Source: Muribaculaceae bacterium (GTDB lineage: Bacteria > Bacteroidota > Bacteroidia > Bacteroidales > Muribaculaceae). Taken from it: a DNA stretch of 64,000 nt. The stretch is from positions 52,109 to 116,108 of the forward strand of contig JAMPGA010000001.1 in assembly GCA_023664185.1 (NCBI GenBank). Direction: 5' to 3'. The notes beneath the pieces were generated by a model. That model searched no databases. It saw only the letters and a list, made by a program, of their open reading frames with translations, and was not told where the DNA came from. The number at the start of each line of letters is the position of its first letter. Position 1 is the stretch's first letter. The position numbers and the translations under genes are program-made. Positions 18,780 to 28,736 of the stretch are shown here, piece after piece.

Positions 18780-19235
18780 CTTGCCGGACTCGGCGAGCGA
18801 TGAATTGTAATACCTCACATCGCCTGTCACCTCCTTGCCTATGAATGGAGGTAAAGGTGGATTGGCGGTGGTCTCGGGCATCTCAACCTCGGCCACCGTC
18901 AATCCTTCCAGAGGCCCGGCATAACGGTCGATCTCCCATTTCCAGTCTTCATATTCCACAATATATCTATACTTGTCCACACTCCATCCCCCGGCCAGAC
19001 TTGCGGCCATCTCCTCGGCATCACTCTTGGGTATCTGATATTCCCATTCGTCACGACTCACTCCGTGGTTAAGTCCCTTCACGGTTATCCATGCCTCGTC
19101 GTCGCTGATGCGTATTCTCACCGTGGCATGAGGTGCAGTGGATAGGTAAGTCTGCCGGATGTGTCTTACACATGTGGCCATTTCGGCATAAGAATTGTCC
19201 TTTACAAGAAATTTTCGTTCTATTTCCTTTGCCAT
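18768..19235 (-). CDS. CYTH-domain protein
   Basis: 155 residues. It begins MAKEIERKFLVKD, the ExExK signature of CYTH (triphosphate tunnel) enzymes. TVRIRISDDEAWITVKG, WEYQIPKSDAEEM, EIDRYAGPLEGLTVAEVE follow as alternating charged beta strands lining the tunnel. Bacterial members hydrolyse inorganic triphosphate or related compounds; the substrate here is not known. A -7-like TATATTTG lies on the minus strand at 19241-19248, very close to the start. Confidence 0.9.
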   Translation of the reverse strand: MAKEIERKFLVKDNSYAEMATCVRHIRQTYLSTAPHATVRIRISDDEAWITVKGLNHGVSRDEWEYQIPKSDAEEMAASLAGGWSVDKYRYIVEYEDWKWEIDRYAGPLEGLTVAEVEMPETTANPPLPPFIGKEVTGDVRYYNSSLAESGKKPD

Positions 19236-19271
19236 CGTATCAAATATAGGGTATGTTTATTGTTTTTTGAG

Positions 19272-19279
19272 TAATTTTG
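19272..19279 (+). promoter_or_regulatory. Possible -7 element of the DUF5686 gene
   Basis: TAATTTTG, 54 nt before the ATG at 19334, but no good TTTG at 19-21 nt upstream. It is divergent from the CYTH -7-like element at 19241-19248. Confidence 0.4.
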
Positions 19280-19333
19280 CAAAAATAATAATTCACATTT
19301 CCACATACAAATTTCTAAGGTAAAAAATCGGAC

Positions 19334-21886
19334 ATGCGCTTGCGCACATTCATCTTATTTTTAACTCTGACGCTTTCGATGGCCGGGCTTAAATTGTCGG
19401 GAGGCAATGTCACCATCAGCGGCACCGTACTCGACGCTTCGAGCCTCGAGCCTGTGCCCTATGCCACCGTCATTCTTCAGGGCACTGAGCGCGGTGTGCT
19501 GTCTGATGAGCTGGGGCATTATTCAATCACCACGGCTCTACCCTTCGACTCTATCAAGTCGTCGGCAATGGGCTATGAATCAGCCACATTTAAAGCTCCA
19601 TCGCTCAAAAAGAGCGTAGTCAAATTCGACATAAAGCTCAAACCGGTAGGTGTTGCTCTAAACACACTCACTGTGAAGCCGCGCAAGGAACACTACTCCA
19701 AAAAGAACAATCCCGCCGTAGAATTCATGCAGCGCATCCGAGCCACCCGCGACGATGGAGACCCTCGTAAGACAAAAGAAGCTTATAATTACGATAAATA
19801 CGAGCGTATCACCCTGGCAGTCAACGACTATCACCATTCCACGGACTCAAGCGGAAAGGAAGGAAAGTTTGACTTTGTTAAGGAGTATATCGACACGTCG
19901 CTGCTCACAGGAAAGCCTATCCTTAACATTTCTGTGCGCGAAAAATCGTCTACAATACACCATCGCAAAACACCGGAAAGCGAAAAAGAGTATGTACATG
20001 GACTAAGGCGATCAGGCATGGACGAATTCATCGACCAACAGAGCCTGCAGAAACTCTATGAGGATGTGATGAGAGAGGTGGATGTGTATCAAAACGATAT
20101 TAACCTGCTGCAGACTCGTTTTGTGAGTCCTCTTTCACGTATAGCCCCAGATTTCTACAAGTTTTATCTTTCAGACACAGTCAGGATTGACTCTGTGGAG
20201 TGTGTGGAACTCACTTTCGTGCCCCGCAATTCATCATCCATGGGTTTCACTGGCCGAATATATGTACCTAAAGGTGATTCCACAATGTTTATAAAAAAGA
20301 TTGTATTGCGTGTGCCCCACGACATCAACCTCAATTTTGTAAACAACATGCTTATAATCCAGGAGTTTGAGCGCGACACCGACGGCACAAGGCTCAAAGC
20401 CACAGATGAGCTTGTGATGGATGCCACACTTCTGCCCGGTATGCCCGGATTGTATACGCGCAGAAAGACTGTCTATACCGGCCATAACTATACACCTCTC
20501 AAAGATCAAAGCATTTTCAACCGCGGTCTGTCTCAGATCTACGATGCTGCAGCCTATGCCCGCGACGACAGCTATTGGGAAGGAAATCGACGTGCGCCTA
20601 TAGCTAAAGGCGAAAAAAACATGGAGCAGATGATGGAGCGCTTCAGAGCAGTACCCTTGTTCTATTGGGGTGAAAAGCTGGTGAGAATATTCTCAAAAGG
20701 ATATATTCCCACTGGCAAACATTCCAAATTTGACATCGGGCCTCTCACATCAACCTTCTCGCACAATGAGGTGGAGGGTTTTCGCCTGCGCCTCGGAGGT
20801 ATCACTACAGCCAATCTATCGCGCCGATGGTTTGGACGCGTTTACGGGGCATATGGATTCAAGGACAAGAAGTGGAAATATGGCTTTGAGGCAGAATACT
20901 CGTTCAACGACAAAGAGTATCACTCCCGCGAATTCCCGGTCCACGCTCTGCGAGCCACTCATCTTTTCGATATGAAGATGCTTGGCCAAAGCTTCATCAC
21001 AAACAATCAGGACAATATGTTTCTGTCATGGCGAAGAGCCAAGGATGTGCAGATGCTATATCACCGTGTCAGCAAGCTGGAATATATCATGGAGCTTGAA
21101 AACAATTTCTCGCTCACAGCCAGATTGCAGAACGAGCGTATGGAGCCTACCCGATACATGAACTTCATAAACGGATATGGTAAAAGTTTCGGCCACTACA
21201 CCACCAACTCTATAAAGGTGGAGCTGCGATATGCACCCGGCGAAAAGTTCTTCCAGATGACTACCGGAAGACTCCCGATAAATTTCGATGCCCCGATCTT
21301 CACCCTCTCCCACACACTGGCTCCCCGCGGCATCCTGGGAAATGACTTTGGTGTCTCCACCACCGAGGCTTCGTTCAGCAAGCGATTCTGGTTCTCGGCC
21401 TTCGGATATACCGATATATTGCTAAAAGGCGGCCACACATGGACCCAATCCCCCTATCCCGATCTCCTCATACCCAATGCCAACCTTTCGTATTTCATAC
21501 AGCTTGAGACATTCCCCCTGCTCAATCCCATGGAGTTTATCAACGACTCTTACCTGCAGTGGGACTTCACCTATTGGGTCAACGGAGCACTCTTCAACCT
21601 CATCCCTGGATTCAAGCGCCTCAAATTGCGCGAGGCACTGATATTCCGAGGGCTGTGGGGACATTTGAGCGACAAAAACAAGCCTTGGATCCATCAGCAA
21701 CTCTATCAATTCCCCGCCATTACGCACACAAGGCTCATGACCAATACTCCCTATATGGAGGCAGGTGTAGGCATTGACAATGTGTTTAAGGTGCTGAGAA
21801 TAGATTATACCTGGCGTCTCACATATCGCAACGATCCTTATGCCTGCCGTGAGGGCATACGATTTATGTTTCACTTCTCATTCTGA
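19334..21886 (+). CDS. DUF5686/carboxypeptidase-regulatory-like outer-membrane protein
   Basis: 850 residues with an N-terminal signal peptide (RLRTFILFLTLTLSMAG). Residues about 25-110 form a CarboxypepD_reg-like beta domain (VTISGTVLDASSLEPVPYAT, LSDELGHYSI). The rest is a long, aromatic-rich, strand-forming region ending in GIRFMFHFSF with a terminal Phe, as in outer-membrane barrels. This matches the Bacteroidetes DUF5686 family of unknown function. It is probably transcribed alone or with the small barrel gene 74 bp downstream. Confidence 0.85.
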   Translation: MRLRTFILFLTLTLSMAGLKLSGGNVTISGTVLDASSLEPVPYATVILQGTERGVLSDELGHYSITTALPFDSIKSSAMGYESATFKAPSLKKSVVKFDIKLKPVGVALNTLTVKPRKEHYSKKNNPAVEFMQRIRATRDDGDPRKTKEAYNYDKYERITLAVNDYHHSTDSSGKEGKFDFVKEYIDTSLLTGKPILNISVREKSSTIHHRKTPESEKEYVHGLRRSGMDEFIDQQSLQKLYEDVMREVDVYQNDINLLQTRFVSPLSRIAPDFYKFYLSDTVRIDSVECVELTFVPRNSSSMGFTGRIYVPKGDSTMFIKKIVLRVPHDINLNFVNNMLIIQEFERDTDGTRLKATDELVMDATLLPGMPGLYTRRKTVYTGHNYTPLKDQSIFNRGLSQIYDAAAYARDDSYWEGNRRAPIAKGEKNMEQMMERFRAVPLFYWGEKLVRIFSKGYIPTGKHSKFDIGPLTSTFSHNEVEGFRLRLGGITTANLSRRWFGRVYGAYGFKDKKWKYGFEAEYSFNDKEYHSREFPVHALRATHLFDMKMLGQSFITNNQDNMFLSWRRAKDVQMLYHRVSKLEYIMELENNFSLTARLQNERMEPTRYMNFINGYGKSFGHYTTNSIKVELRYAPGEKFFQMTTGRLPINFDAPIFTLSHTLAPRGILGNDFGVSTTEASFSKRFWFSAFGYTDILLKGGHTWTQSPYPDLLIPNANLSYFIQLETFPLLNPMEFINDSYLQWDFTYWVNGALFNLIPGFKRLKLREALIFRGLWGHLSDKNKPWIHQQLYQFPAITHTRLMTNTPYMEAGVGIDNVFKVLRIDYTWRLTYRNDPYACREGIRFMFHFSF

Positions 21887-21960
21887 AATAACGCACTTTC
21901 CACACAACAAAACCTCAGTTTCAACTGTTATACATAAAACATAGTCATCCATTCATCACC

Positions 21961-22506
21961 ATGCTTCATAAATCAGCCATTATAGCATCCCTGGCAGCAT
22001 TGCTTATTTCTCTTTCCGCCAATGCTCAAGAGAATATCAAGCCGCGAAAATCGCTCGGCGTGACAGCCGGATATGTCACCACAAACCAAAGCGCATCAGC
22101 AGGCTTGCAATTCTCATATGCTTTCTCGTCACACTTTGTGCTGGCACCCTCAATCGACTACGTCTTCCGCCACCACAACCGCGACGCCATCCTGTTTAAC
22201 ATTGACTATCATGGTCCATGGCAGCTTGATGCTTCAGGAAAATGGTATGTTTATCATATTCTCGGCATCAATTACGGGTCATGGAACCGCCATATCCCCA
22301 ATCATAGCTCTACTGCACCCACAGCCCGTGGCGAGGGTGGCCCCGACGATGTCACCACACGTCGCAACCACATAGGTTTTGACTTCGGTCTGGGTTTTGC
22401 TTATAATGTCACCCCCACCATGCGCATCACTTGCCAGGGCAAGTTCAACTGGATCAGACACGACAACACAGGCCTCTTCAATATGGGCATCAGCTACGTG
22501 TTCTGA
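21961..22506 (+). CDS. Small outer-membrane beta-barrel protein
   Basis: 181 residues. Signal peptide ending near NAQ (ALLISLSANAQ), then alternating strands such as LGVTAGYVTTNQSASAG, FVLAPSIDYVF, HIGFDFGLGFAYNV and a C-terminal GISYVF. This is the pattern of an eight-stranded OmpA/OmpX-like barrel with porin-family similarity. No specific ligand can be named. It converges on the sensor kinase gene with 4 bp between them. Confidence 0.85.
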   Translation: MLHKSAIIASLAALLISLSANAQENIKPRKSLGVTAGYVTTNQSASAGLQFSYAFSSHFVLAPSIDYVFRHHNRDAILFNIDYHGPWQLDASGKWYVYHILGINYGSWNRHIPNHSSTAPTARGEGGPDDVTTRRNHIGFDFGLGFAYNVTPTMRITCQGKFNWIRHDNTGLFNMGISYVF

Positions 22507-22510
22507 ACGG

Positions 22511-24592
22511 CTATTTCTCTGTTTTCTTCGGCAATATCAACACAAAGCGTGAGCCAGGCCCAGGGTATGATGTGTCGAGCTTAATATCGCCCCCCAGCCT
22601 GCGGGCTATGATGCGCGATATGGTCAGACCCAATCCGGCTCCCTGAGTGTCGCGGTCGAGCTTCACAAACCTGTCGAAGATCTTCTCGCGGTTCTCGGCG
22701 TTTATGCCTATACCGGTGTCGGTTACAGAAAATTCCACCACATCCTTTTTCAGATCCTCCTTATAGCTTAAAATAATCGAGCCTTTTGAGGTAAACTTTG
22801 CCGCATTGGTAAGCAGATTGTTGAGTATCTGCTGCACTCGGGCCGGGTCGGTGAACATATCCACTCTCTGGCTTGCAGGATCCAGGCTTAATGAAACGCC
22901 TGGCTTCACACGGTGCTTCATGGCTTCAATTGTAGCCATGCAGAGGGTCTGCACATTCACAACCTGCGAATGTATTGGCATTGAGGGCGAGGACTCCATT
23001 TCGGAAAGACGGAGCACATCGTTGATTATAGTGGAGAGCAGTTCGGAATTAAGCTCAAGCATATCGGCAAAACGTGCTATATGTTTGGTGCCGGTAACTT
23101 CTACACAGTCAGCTATAAGTCGGGAATACTCTGTGATGGCCTGGAGAGGCACCTTCACCTCATAGCTCATGTTTTTTATGAAATCGCTTTTGAGGTTATT
23201 GGCCTTCTCAGCCTGCGTGCGCGCCCTGACCGACTCCTCCCTCGAAATCCTCAGGCTCTCGCTTTCAGCTCGGAACAGGTCGTTGCTCCTGCGCAGATTC
23301 ACAGCCATCTCCTTGTTTTTGCGCGACTTGTTCATCAGCATAATCACCAGGATCACAAGAATTACGAGAATTACAAACGATCCCATGATTATGAAACGCT
23401 GTATTCTGGCATACCCCTCGGCTCTCTCCTTTTCCAGCTGCCCCAGATGATGCTTCATATCGTAGAGCGAGTAAGCCACCTGAAGCTCACGAAAAGATCC
23501 GTGGGTCCGTTCCTTGAGCTCGTGTTCAAGGAGGTTTATGTATTGCTTAGAGGCTTCGGAAAAGAGATGGGCATTGCCCAGAGAGTCGGCACACAGCATC
23601 AGTTTGCGTGTGGCTGCCAGACGGCGCGGTGCGGGTATCTCTGAATTCTGCAATAGCTTGGCGGCCTTTGCATAATCGTGATGATACATTGAGTAGTATA
23701 TATCTGGTGCTGGGAAACTCTCGTAGGTCTTCAGTATTGCCGAATCCTTGTCATGATAATTCATGGCTTGACTGTAGAAATCCTCCACTTGAGCTGGTGT
23801 GAGATACTCGTAGTTGGAGAGCATCCTGGTATAGATGGTATAGTATGTGGCGTCATAGTTGCGATAGACTCGGCCTCGGTCGTGATAATATTTTTCCAGA
23901 CGTTCCACATTCTTTATAAGGCTCATGTCTGAGTCAATGGACTTTTTAGGCTCCAGTGTCGAATAGGCCGTGGAGGCATGCACATTGTAAGCATTCCGGA
24001 TGGCAAAGGATGTGGCCGGAAGACGTCTCACCAGAGCACCGAGAGAGTCCATATAGTTCGTGAGTATTTCCGAGCTTGAGTTGACCGAAAGAAGCATGCA
24101 CACACCGTGAAGCAGCTCAATGTGGTCATACTCATCATCGGTATTCTTTTCTCCCATCCGGGTAAGAATTTCCCCTAAGAATTTTTCACGCTCCGCCTCA
24201 TCGCCATAACGGCCTTTGCGCATATTGTCCATGAGGGTGATGAAAGTGAGAGTCTCTCGCCTATCCTCACTTTCAGGCCACTCCATAGTTTTGACCTTCA
24301 ATATTTTGAGCAGAGAGTCGCTCCTCATATACCGATTGGCCTGATTGCGGATAATGTCGAGCGCGGCAGCCTGGTCGTTGGCTCGACGAGCCACGTCAAT
24401 GGCCTGCATTCCCACATGGTTTGATTTAGCCCTCGGCAATAGATCATACAAGTTGGTGAGAATGGCCAAAGAGTCGGCCGGTGTCTTGACTTTGGCCAGC
24501 TGTGAATACAGTGAATCCTCGTCGGCTTTGATGCGAGCCAACGAAAGGCCTGGAATGAGCGCTATGATTAAAAATAAAACAATGTGCCTCAT
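22511..24592 (-). CDS. Membrane sensor histidine-kinase-like protein with Tyr in place of the H-box His
   Basis: 693 residues. Signal peptide, a helical periplasmic region of about 370 residues resembling TPR-type hybrid sensors, one membrane helix (IIMGSFVILVILVILVIML), a short coiled coil, then dimerisation and ATPase domains. The H-box reads FIKNMSYEVKVPL: the phospho-accepting His is Tyr477 (codon TAT on the minus strand at 23162-23164). The ATP lid is complete (NNLLTNAAKF, DTGIGI, GAGLGLTISR). There is no receiver domain and no response regulator nearby. It may be a pseudokinase or ATP-driven switch. It is the last gene of the tamL-gph group. Confidence 0.88.
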   Translation of the reverse strand: MRHIVLFLIIALIPGLSLARIKADEDSLYSQLAKVKTPADSLAILTNLYDLLPRAKSNHVGMQAIDVARRANDQAAALDIIRNQANRYMRSDSLLKILKVKTMEWPESEDRRETLTFITLMDNMRKGRYGDEAEREKFLGEILTRMGEKNTDDEYDHIELLHGVCMLLSVNSSSEILTNYMDSLGALVRRLPATSFAIRNAYNVHASTAYSTLEPKKSIDSDMSLIKNVERLEKYYHDRGRVYRNYDATYYTIYTRMLSNYEYLTPAQVEDFYSQAMNYHDKDSAILKTYESFPAPDIYYSMYHHDYAKAAKLLQNSEIPAPRRLAATRKLMLCADSLGNAHLFSEASKQYINLLEHELKERTHGSFRELQVAYSLYDMKHHLGQLEKERAEGYARIQRFIIMGSFVILVILVILVIMLMNKSRKNKEMAVNLRRSNDLFRAESESLRISREESVRARTQAEKANNLKSDFIKNMSYEVKVPLQAITEYSRLIADCVEVTGTKHIARFADMLELNSELLSTIINDVLRLSEMESSPSMPIHSQVVNVQTLCMATIEAMKHRVKPGVSLSLDPASQRVDMFTDPARVQQILNNLLTNAAKFTSKGSIILSYKEDLKKDVVEFSVTDTGIGINAENREKIFDRFVKLDRDTQGAGLGLTISRIIARRLGGDIKLDTSYPGPGSRFVLILPKKTEK

Positions 24593-24619
24593 GATGTTAT
24601 GGTTTATGGTCTGTAGTGT

Positions 24620-25294
24620 CTATGAATCAAGCTCAAGGCCGGGACGCTCAATCACCTTGATTATTTCTTCGGGTGTATTAACTATATTGTCGGCAAAAGC
24701 GTCGCGCAACTCTTTGAGAGGGCGGAATCCCCACGTCACTCCGCATGAATCCACACAAGCGCGTCGGGCAGTCTCCATGTCCACTCCTGAGTCGCCCACA
24801 TAGAGCACCTTACTCTTTCTTGTGGGGGCTTTGCCGAGTATTTCAAATACCACAGAGGGGTCGGGCTTGGTGGGAAATCCCTCTTTCTGCCCCTCAATGG
24901 CACACCATCTTACATCACCAAAGAAGTGACGTATCAGCTTCTCCACGGCTGCCTGATATTTATTGGAAGCCACGGCCAGTTTTATGTCGCGGCTGTCAAG
25001 CGTGTGGAGCAGCTCAGGGATACCTTCATATGGTCGAGTGGCGTCGGTGAGATGCTCGTTGTAATACTCCTTGAATTTTTCGAGTAGAGTGCTCACCACT
25101 TCGGGTCGACGTGCTTCTTCCGGGAGCGCCCTTTCCATGAGCCTTGTCACACCTCTACCCACAAACATCGGATAGGATGACAACGAATGTTCCGGATAGC
25201 CGCTTGAACGCAGGGCGTAATTGGTGGCGTTACCAAGATCATCGATGGTATTGAGAAGAGTACCGTCCAGATCGAATATGACGAGGTGTTTCAT
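24620..25294 (-). CDS. gph: HAD-family phosphatase (phosphoglycolate phosphatase-like)
   Basis: 224 residues. HAD motifs are all present: FDLDGTLLNT at the N-terminus, VASNKYQ, KPDPSVVFEILG and VGDSGVDMETARRA. A helical cap lies between the first two. Gph-like enzymes clear 2-phosphoglycolate from DNA repair, but substrate range in this subfamily is broad, so the symbol is tentative. It stands between tamL (25 bp) and the sensor protein (27 bp) and is probably co-transcribed. Confidence 0.85.
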   Translation of the reverse strand: MKHLVIFDLDGTLLNTIDDLGNATNYALRSSGYPEHSLSSYPMFVGRGVTRLMERALPEEARRPEVVSTLLEKFKEYYNEHLTDATRPYEGIPELLHTLDSRDIKLAVASNKYQAAVEKLIRHFFGDVRWCAIEGQKEGFPTKPDPSVVFEILGKAPTRKSKVLYVGDSGVDMETARRACVDSCGVTWGFRPLKELRDAFADNIVNTPEEIIKVIERPGLELDS

Positions 25295-25319
25295 TTGATT
25301 TGATGTGTTTTGAATTTCA

Positions 25320-27659
25320 TTAGAAAGGATATCCTACTGAGAAATGGAATGCCGTGTCGCGGTTCCAGCTTGGATGTATCAGAGGCCAATGCTCTTGTCC
25401 CTGAGCAGGATTATAAGCCTTGATGCCCAAATCGAGTCGCAGAAGGAAGTATTCAAAATCCATGCGCAAGCCCAGACCATACGCCCAGGCCACCTGTTTC
25501 CAGAAGGTATTGAATTTAAATACTCCGCCCGGTTGGTTCTCGTAGTTGCGTATGGTCCAGATATTGCCGGCATCGATGAAGGCTCCGGCTTCGAGCACCC
25601 AAAACAGCTTAGCTCGATACTCCAGGCTGAGATCGAGACGAATATCGCCACACTGATTTATGAAATAGCTCACCGAGTTGTGTGAGTCGTAGCTTCCGGG
25701 GCCCAGAGTGCGCACACTCCAGCCTCTCACACCATTGGCCCCTCCGGCATAGAATCGTTTTTCGAAAGGAAGCACCGTAGAATTGCCATAAGGCACTCCG
25801 ATGCCGCCACCCACATGGAAGGCCATAGATTGGCGCTGACTGAAATTGCGGGTGATGGCATAATCCACCTCACCCTTCACATATTGCGAAAACTGAGTAT
25901 CAAACACCTTATAGACACCTCCACGCTTATGCCCTCCGGATATCAGCTCGCCGAGATAGAGAATATTGCCTGCCGTTTCGGCAGAAGCCCTTATGGTGTA
26001 GACGATGGGCTGGAGGGTGTATTTTCTATTCAAGGTCGATGCAATGCGCTTGTTGGAATGATAGTAGTGATACGACATGCTCATGATCAGATGATCCTCA
26101 TAACTGTAGCGCAGCAGAGGATTGTCGGGGGCTATCTGATCCAGGAAGTTGTTGGTGCGTTCGGGGAGATATACATAGTTCAAATCGAGCAGGTCAAATT
26201 CATGGCGGCGTGTGTTGGTGCGGTTTTGCCATTTGTATTTCCATGCCAAGCCCGATATGATACGTGTATACTCGGGGCGCTCCTGATAGTTGAACGAGGC
26301 CGCAAACTCGGTGGAGACATTCAACCGGCGCTGCAGACTGCGCGAAGCAAACGGGAACTCGAATCTCGGGAATGTGATTCCTACCTCGCCGGCCCATTCG
26401 GTATAACGGTCGTTGATGAGTCCGTTGAAGCTGCCTGAAAGGCTCTCGTAATTCATGCGCAGGCGCGTGGTGAAGAGTTGCGAACCGCGGGCAAGATTAC
26501 GATGCTGATAAGTAGCTCCAAGGCCAAATCCCAAATCGCCCTCTGAGTTTGTGCCCTCAACATCAAATGTGACTGACTGCTTTTTATTTCTTGACAAAAG
26601 GATTCTGGCGTCGAGCAATCCGATATCGCCAACCTCTCCGGCAGGCACTAAGTCGATAATTACAGAGTGCAGTATGCTCAATCGGGAAAGCGCTTCATAG
26701 GTGCGGTCAATCTCACGTGTATCGTAGAGCGAACCGGGGACTATAAAACACTTCTCGTCGAGTAGCGATGGCTTCAGGTAGTGGTCTGGCCCATAAACTA
26801 CCGATATATTACGATAGTATACAGTGTCCTTGGGCGAATCGGAGGCTGCGTCTGTAAAAAATGTAACCGACCGGATCAGGTAGCGTTTGTAAGGAACTAT
26901 CTGTTGTGGCGTCATAGCAGTGCGCGCAGTGTCGGTTCTCTGTTTTGGCGCCTTCACGCGCAAGGTGAGCCATACATCTTTAGAGGTCTCTGCTGTATCG
27001 GCCACAAACACAATGTTGTCTTTGGTGAAATCATAATATCCATGCTCCTTAAGTCTCCTGGCCATAAGCACTCGCTGAGCCTCAAGATTATCGCGGTCAA
27101 ACTTATCGCCGGGATGCACAGTGAGTAGCAGCGAGTCAGCCATCAGCAACCGAGCCACAGTGGAGTCGGCGATATCATATCCTATACGCGAGATGCGGTG
27201 AGGAGTGCCGGTATTTATCGTGTAGTCAACCTCAATCTTTTTTTTGTTGGCGTTCACGATAGTATCAACTTTAATCTCAGCCCCGAGATATCCGCGGTTT
27301 ATCATAGCCAGCTGAAGCTGCCGAGCCGAAGCCTCTGTGAGCTGCGGATCGTAGATCACCGGGGGTTGTCCCATGCGTCTCACCCAACGGTTATACCATT
27401 TAGTCGTGTCGGAGCCAGACAGGTTGTAAGTGCCAAGTTGGAGCTTCCAGAATCCCAACACTTTATGATTAGGTGTCTGACGGAGATAATTAAACATCTC
27501 AAGTGTGGAGATATCCTTCGAATCACCTTCGACATCTATTTTCACCTTGTCCAAAAGATATTCTCCTGCAGGCACATGGCGCGTTGAGCTACATCCCACT
27601 GCCAGCACAGCGGACACAGCAATACAGAGCCAGAAAAATATGCAGTAGACCCTTGACAT
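25320..27659 (-). CDS. tamL: Translocation and assembly module lipoprotein TamL (Omp85 family)
   Basis: 779 residues. A lipoprotein signal (VLAVGC, Cys near residue 23) is followed by CSSTRHVPAGEYLLDKVKID, characteristic of the Bacteroidetes TamL group. POTRA-like repeats lie up to about residue 400. The C-terminal half is a 16-stranded Omp85 barrel with FYAGGANGVRGW (the conserved RGW loop region) and final FHFSVGYPF. It would sit in the outer membrane and work with TamB in envelope assembly; tamB is not in this window. First gene of a leftward three-gene group. Confidence 0.92.
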   Translation of the reverse strand: MSRVYCIFFWLCIAVSAVLAVGCSSTRHVPAGEYLLDKVKIDVEGDSKDISTLEMFNYLRQTPNHKVLGFWKLQLGTYNLSGSDTTKWYNRWVRRMGQPPVIYDPQLTEASARQLQLAMINRGYLGAEIKVDTIVNANKKKIEVDYTINTGTPHRISRIGYDIADSTVARLLMADSLLLTVHPGDKFDRDNLEAQRVLMARRLKEHGYYDFTKDNIVFVADTAETSKDVWLTLRVKAPKQRTDTARTAMTPQQIVPYKRYLIRSVTFFTDAASDSPKDTVYYRNISVVYGPDHYLKPSLLDEKCFIVPGSLYDTREIDRTYEALSRLSILHSVIIDLVPAGEVGDIGLLDARILLSRNKKQSVTFDVEGTNSEGDLGFGLGATYQHRNLARGSQLFTTRLRMNYESLSGSFNGLINDRYTEWAGEVGITFPRFEFPFASRSLQRRLNVSTEFAASFNYQERPEYTRIISGLAWKYKWQNRTNTRRHEFDLLDLNYVYLPERTNNFLDQIAPDNPLLRYSYEDHLIMSMSYHYYHSNKRIASTLNRKYTLQPIVYTIRASAETAGNILYLGELISGGHKRGGVYKVFDTQFSQYVKGEVDYAITRNFSQRQSMAFHVGGGIGVPYGNSTVLPFEKRFYAGGANGVRGWSVRTLGPGSYDSHNSVSYFINQCGDIRLDLSLEYRAKLFWVLEAGAFIDAGNIWTIRNYENQPGGVFKFNTFWKQVAWAYGLGLRMDFEYFLLRLDLGIKAYNPAQGQEHWPLIHPSWNRDTAFHFSVGYPF

Positions 27660-27674
27660 AAGATTTTACTATTG

Positions 27675-27706
27675 CAAAGTTACTCTACATGGTGGAATTT
27701 ACCAAG
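27675..27706 (-). promoter_or_regulatory. Predicted promoter of tamL
   Basis: Minus strand CTTG (27703-27706), 20 nt, TAACTTTG (27675-27682). It leaves a leader of only about 10 nt before the ATG at 27659. Confidence 0.6.
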
Positions 27707-27744
27707 TCGTATCATTAAAATCGCATCAAAAAATCGCCACCGTG

Positions 27745-27776
27745 TTTGTTAAAGACATGGGTGTTTAGTAATTTTG
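27745..27776 (+). promoter_or_regulatory. Predicted promoter of the coiled-coil/mgtC/antiporter operon
   Basis: TTTG (27745-27748), 20 nt, TAATTTTG (27769-27776), 40 nt before the ATG at 27817. Back-to-back with the tamL promoter. Confidence 0.65.
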
Positions 27777-27816
27777 CATATTGAAATCAGCAAAACACAA
27801 CGTTTCCGATATAGAA

Positions 27817-28725
27817 ATGAAAAATAAATCAACACTTCTCATCGCCGCCATTGTCATGGCAGTTCTTCTTCTGGTTGTTGCCGGATTGAGCATATGGCAA
27901 GTGACTTCGCTTAAATCCAGAGTAATGGAAGCAGAGCTGCAAAACGAACAGCTGCAGCTCGACAATGAGCAGCTCCAACTGAGCAATGAATTCGATATGC
28001 TCAACTCTGAGTTTCAGCAATATGAAGATCAGGCTCAACGACTGGCCAACGATACCATTCTGGCCAAATACACTGCCGCTAAAGCCAAGGTGGAGCAGCT
28101 GATGAACGAGCTTAAGAATGAAAAGGTAAAATCGGCTGCACGAATCAAAGAACTGCAGGGCGAGATATCAACCCTCAAGGGGCTTCTGCGCCACTATATA
28201 GCCCAGATCGACTCGCTCGGCAAGGAAAATGCAGGCCTCAGAGCTGAGAATACCGAAATCAAGGCTCAGAATGAGCGCCTCAGCTCGCGGGTGCAGGAGG
28301 TGACTCGCAGCAACGAGAATCTGAGCGAGAGAATGACTCTGGCCGAAAAGCTCAATGTGACGGGAGTGACTATCACGCCACTGAAGAAAAACGGCAAAGT
28401 GGAAAAGAATGTCACAAAAGCCAAGCAGCTGAAAATAACATTCACAATACCCCAGAACAATTCAACACCTGTGGGCGAGAAGATGATTTATCTCCGTCTT
28501 GTGAGCCCCGAAGGACAGCTTTTAGGTGGTGGAGGCAGCTTCAGCTTTGAAGGCAAATCCATACCTGCATCCGCACGCAAGAGCATTGAGTATGCCGGCG
28601 ACGAACTGGCCGGAATCACCATATACTGGGACGTAAACACCACTCTCACCCCTGGCGACTATACTGTTGAGCTCTTCACTGAAGGTTACAGACTCTGCTC
28701 ACGCAAATTTACACTGAGAAAATAG
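27817..28725 (+). CDS. Membrane-anchored coiled-coil protein, function unknown
   Basis: 302 residues from ATG 27817. One N-terminal membrane helix (LLIAAIVMAVLLLVVAGLSI), then about 150 residues of coiled coil containing a short repeat (NEQLQLDNEQLQLSNE), then a C-terminal beta domain of about 120 residues (VTGVTITPLKK, QLKITFTIPQN, GDYTVELFTEGY). The layout suggests an inner-membrane protein projecting a stalk into the periplasm. I do not recognise a named family. It precedes the mgtC-like gene by 11 bp in an operon about ion homeostasis. Confidence 0.8.
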   Translation: MKNKSTLLIAAIVMAVLLLVVAGLSIWQVTSLKSRVMEAELQNEQLQLDNEQLQLSNEFDMLNSEFQQYEDQAQRLANDTILAKYTAAKAKVEQLMNELKNEKVKSAARIKELQGEISTLKGLLRHYIAQIDSLGKENAGLRAENTEIKAQNERLSSRVQEVTRSNENLSERMTLAEKLNVTGVTITPLKKNGKVEKNVTKAKQLKITFTIPQNNSTPVGEKMIYLRLVSPEGQLLGGGGSFSFEGKSIPASARKSIEYAGDELAGITIYWDVNTTLTPGDYTVELFTEGYRLCSRKFTLRK

Positions 28726-28736
28726 CGATCCTCACC

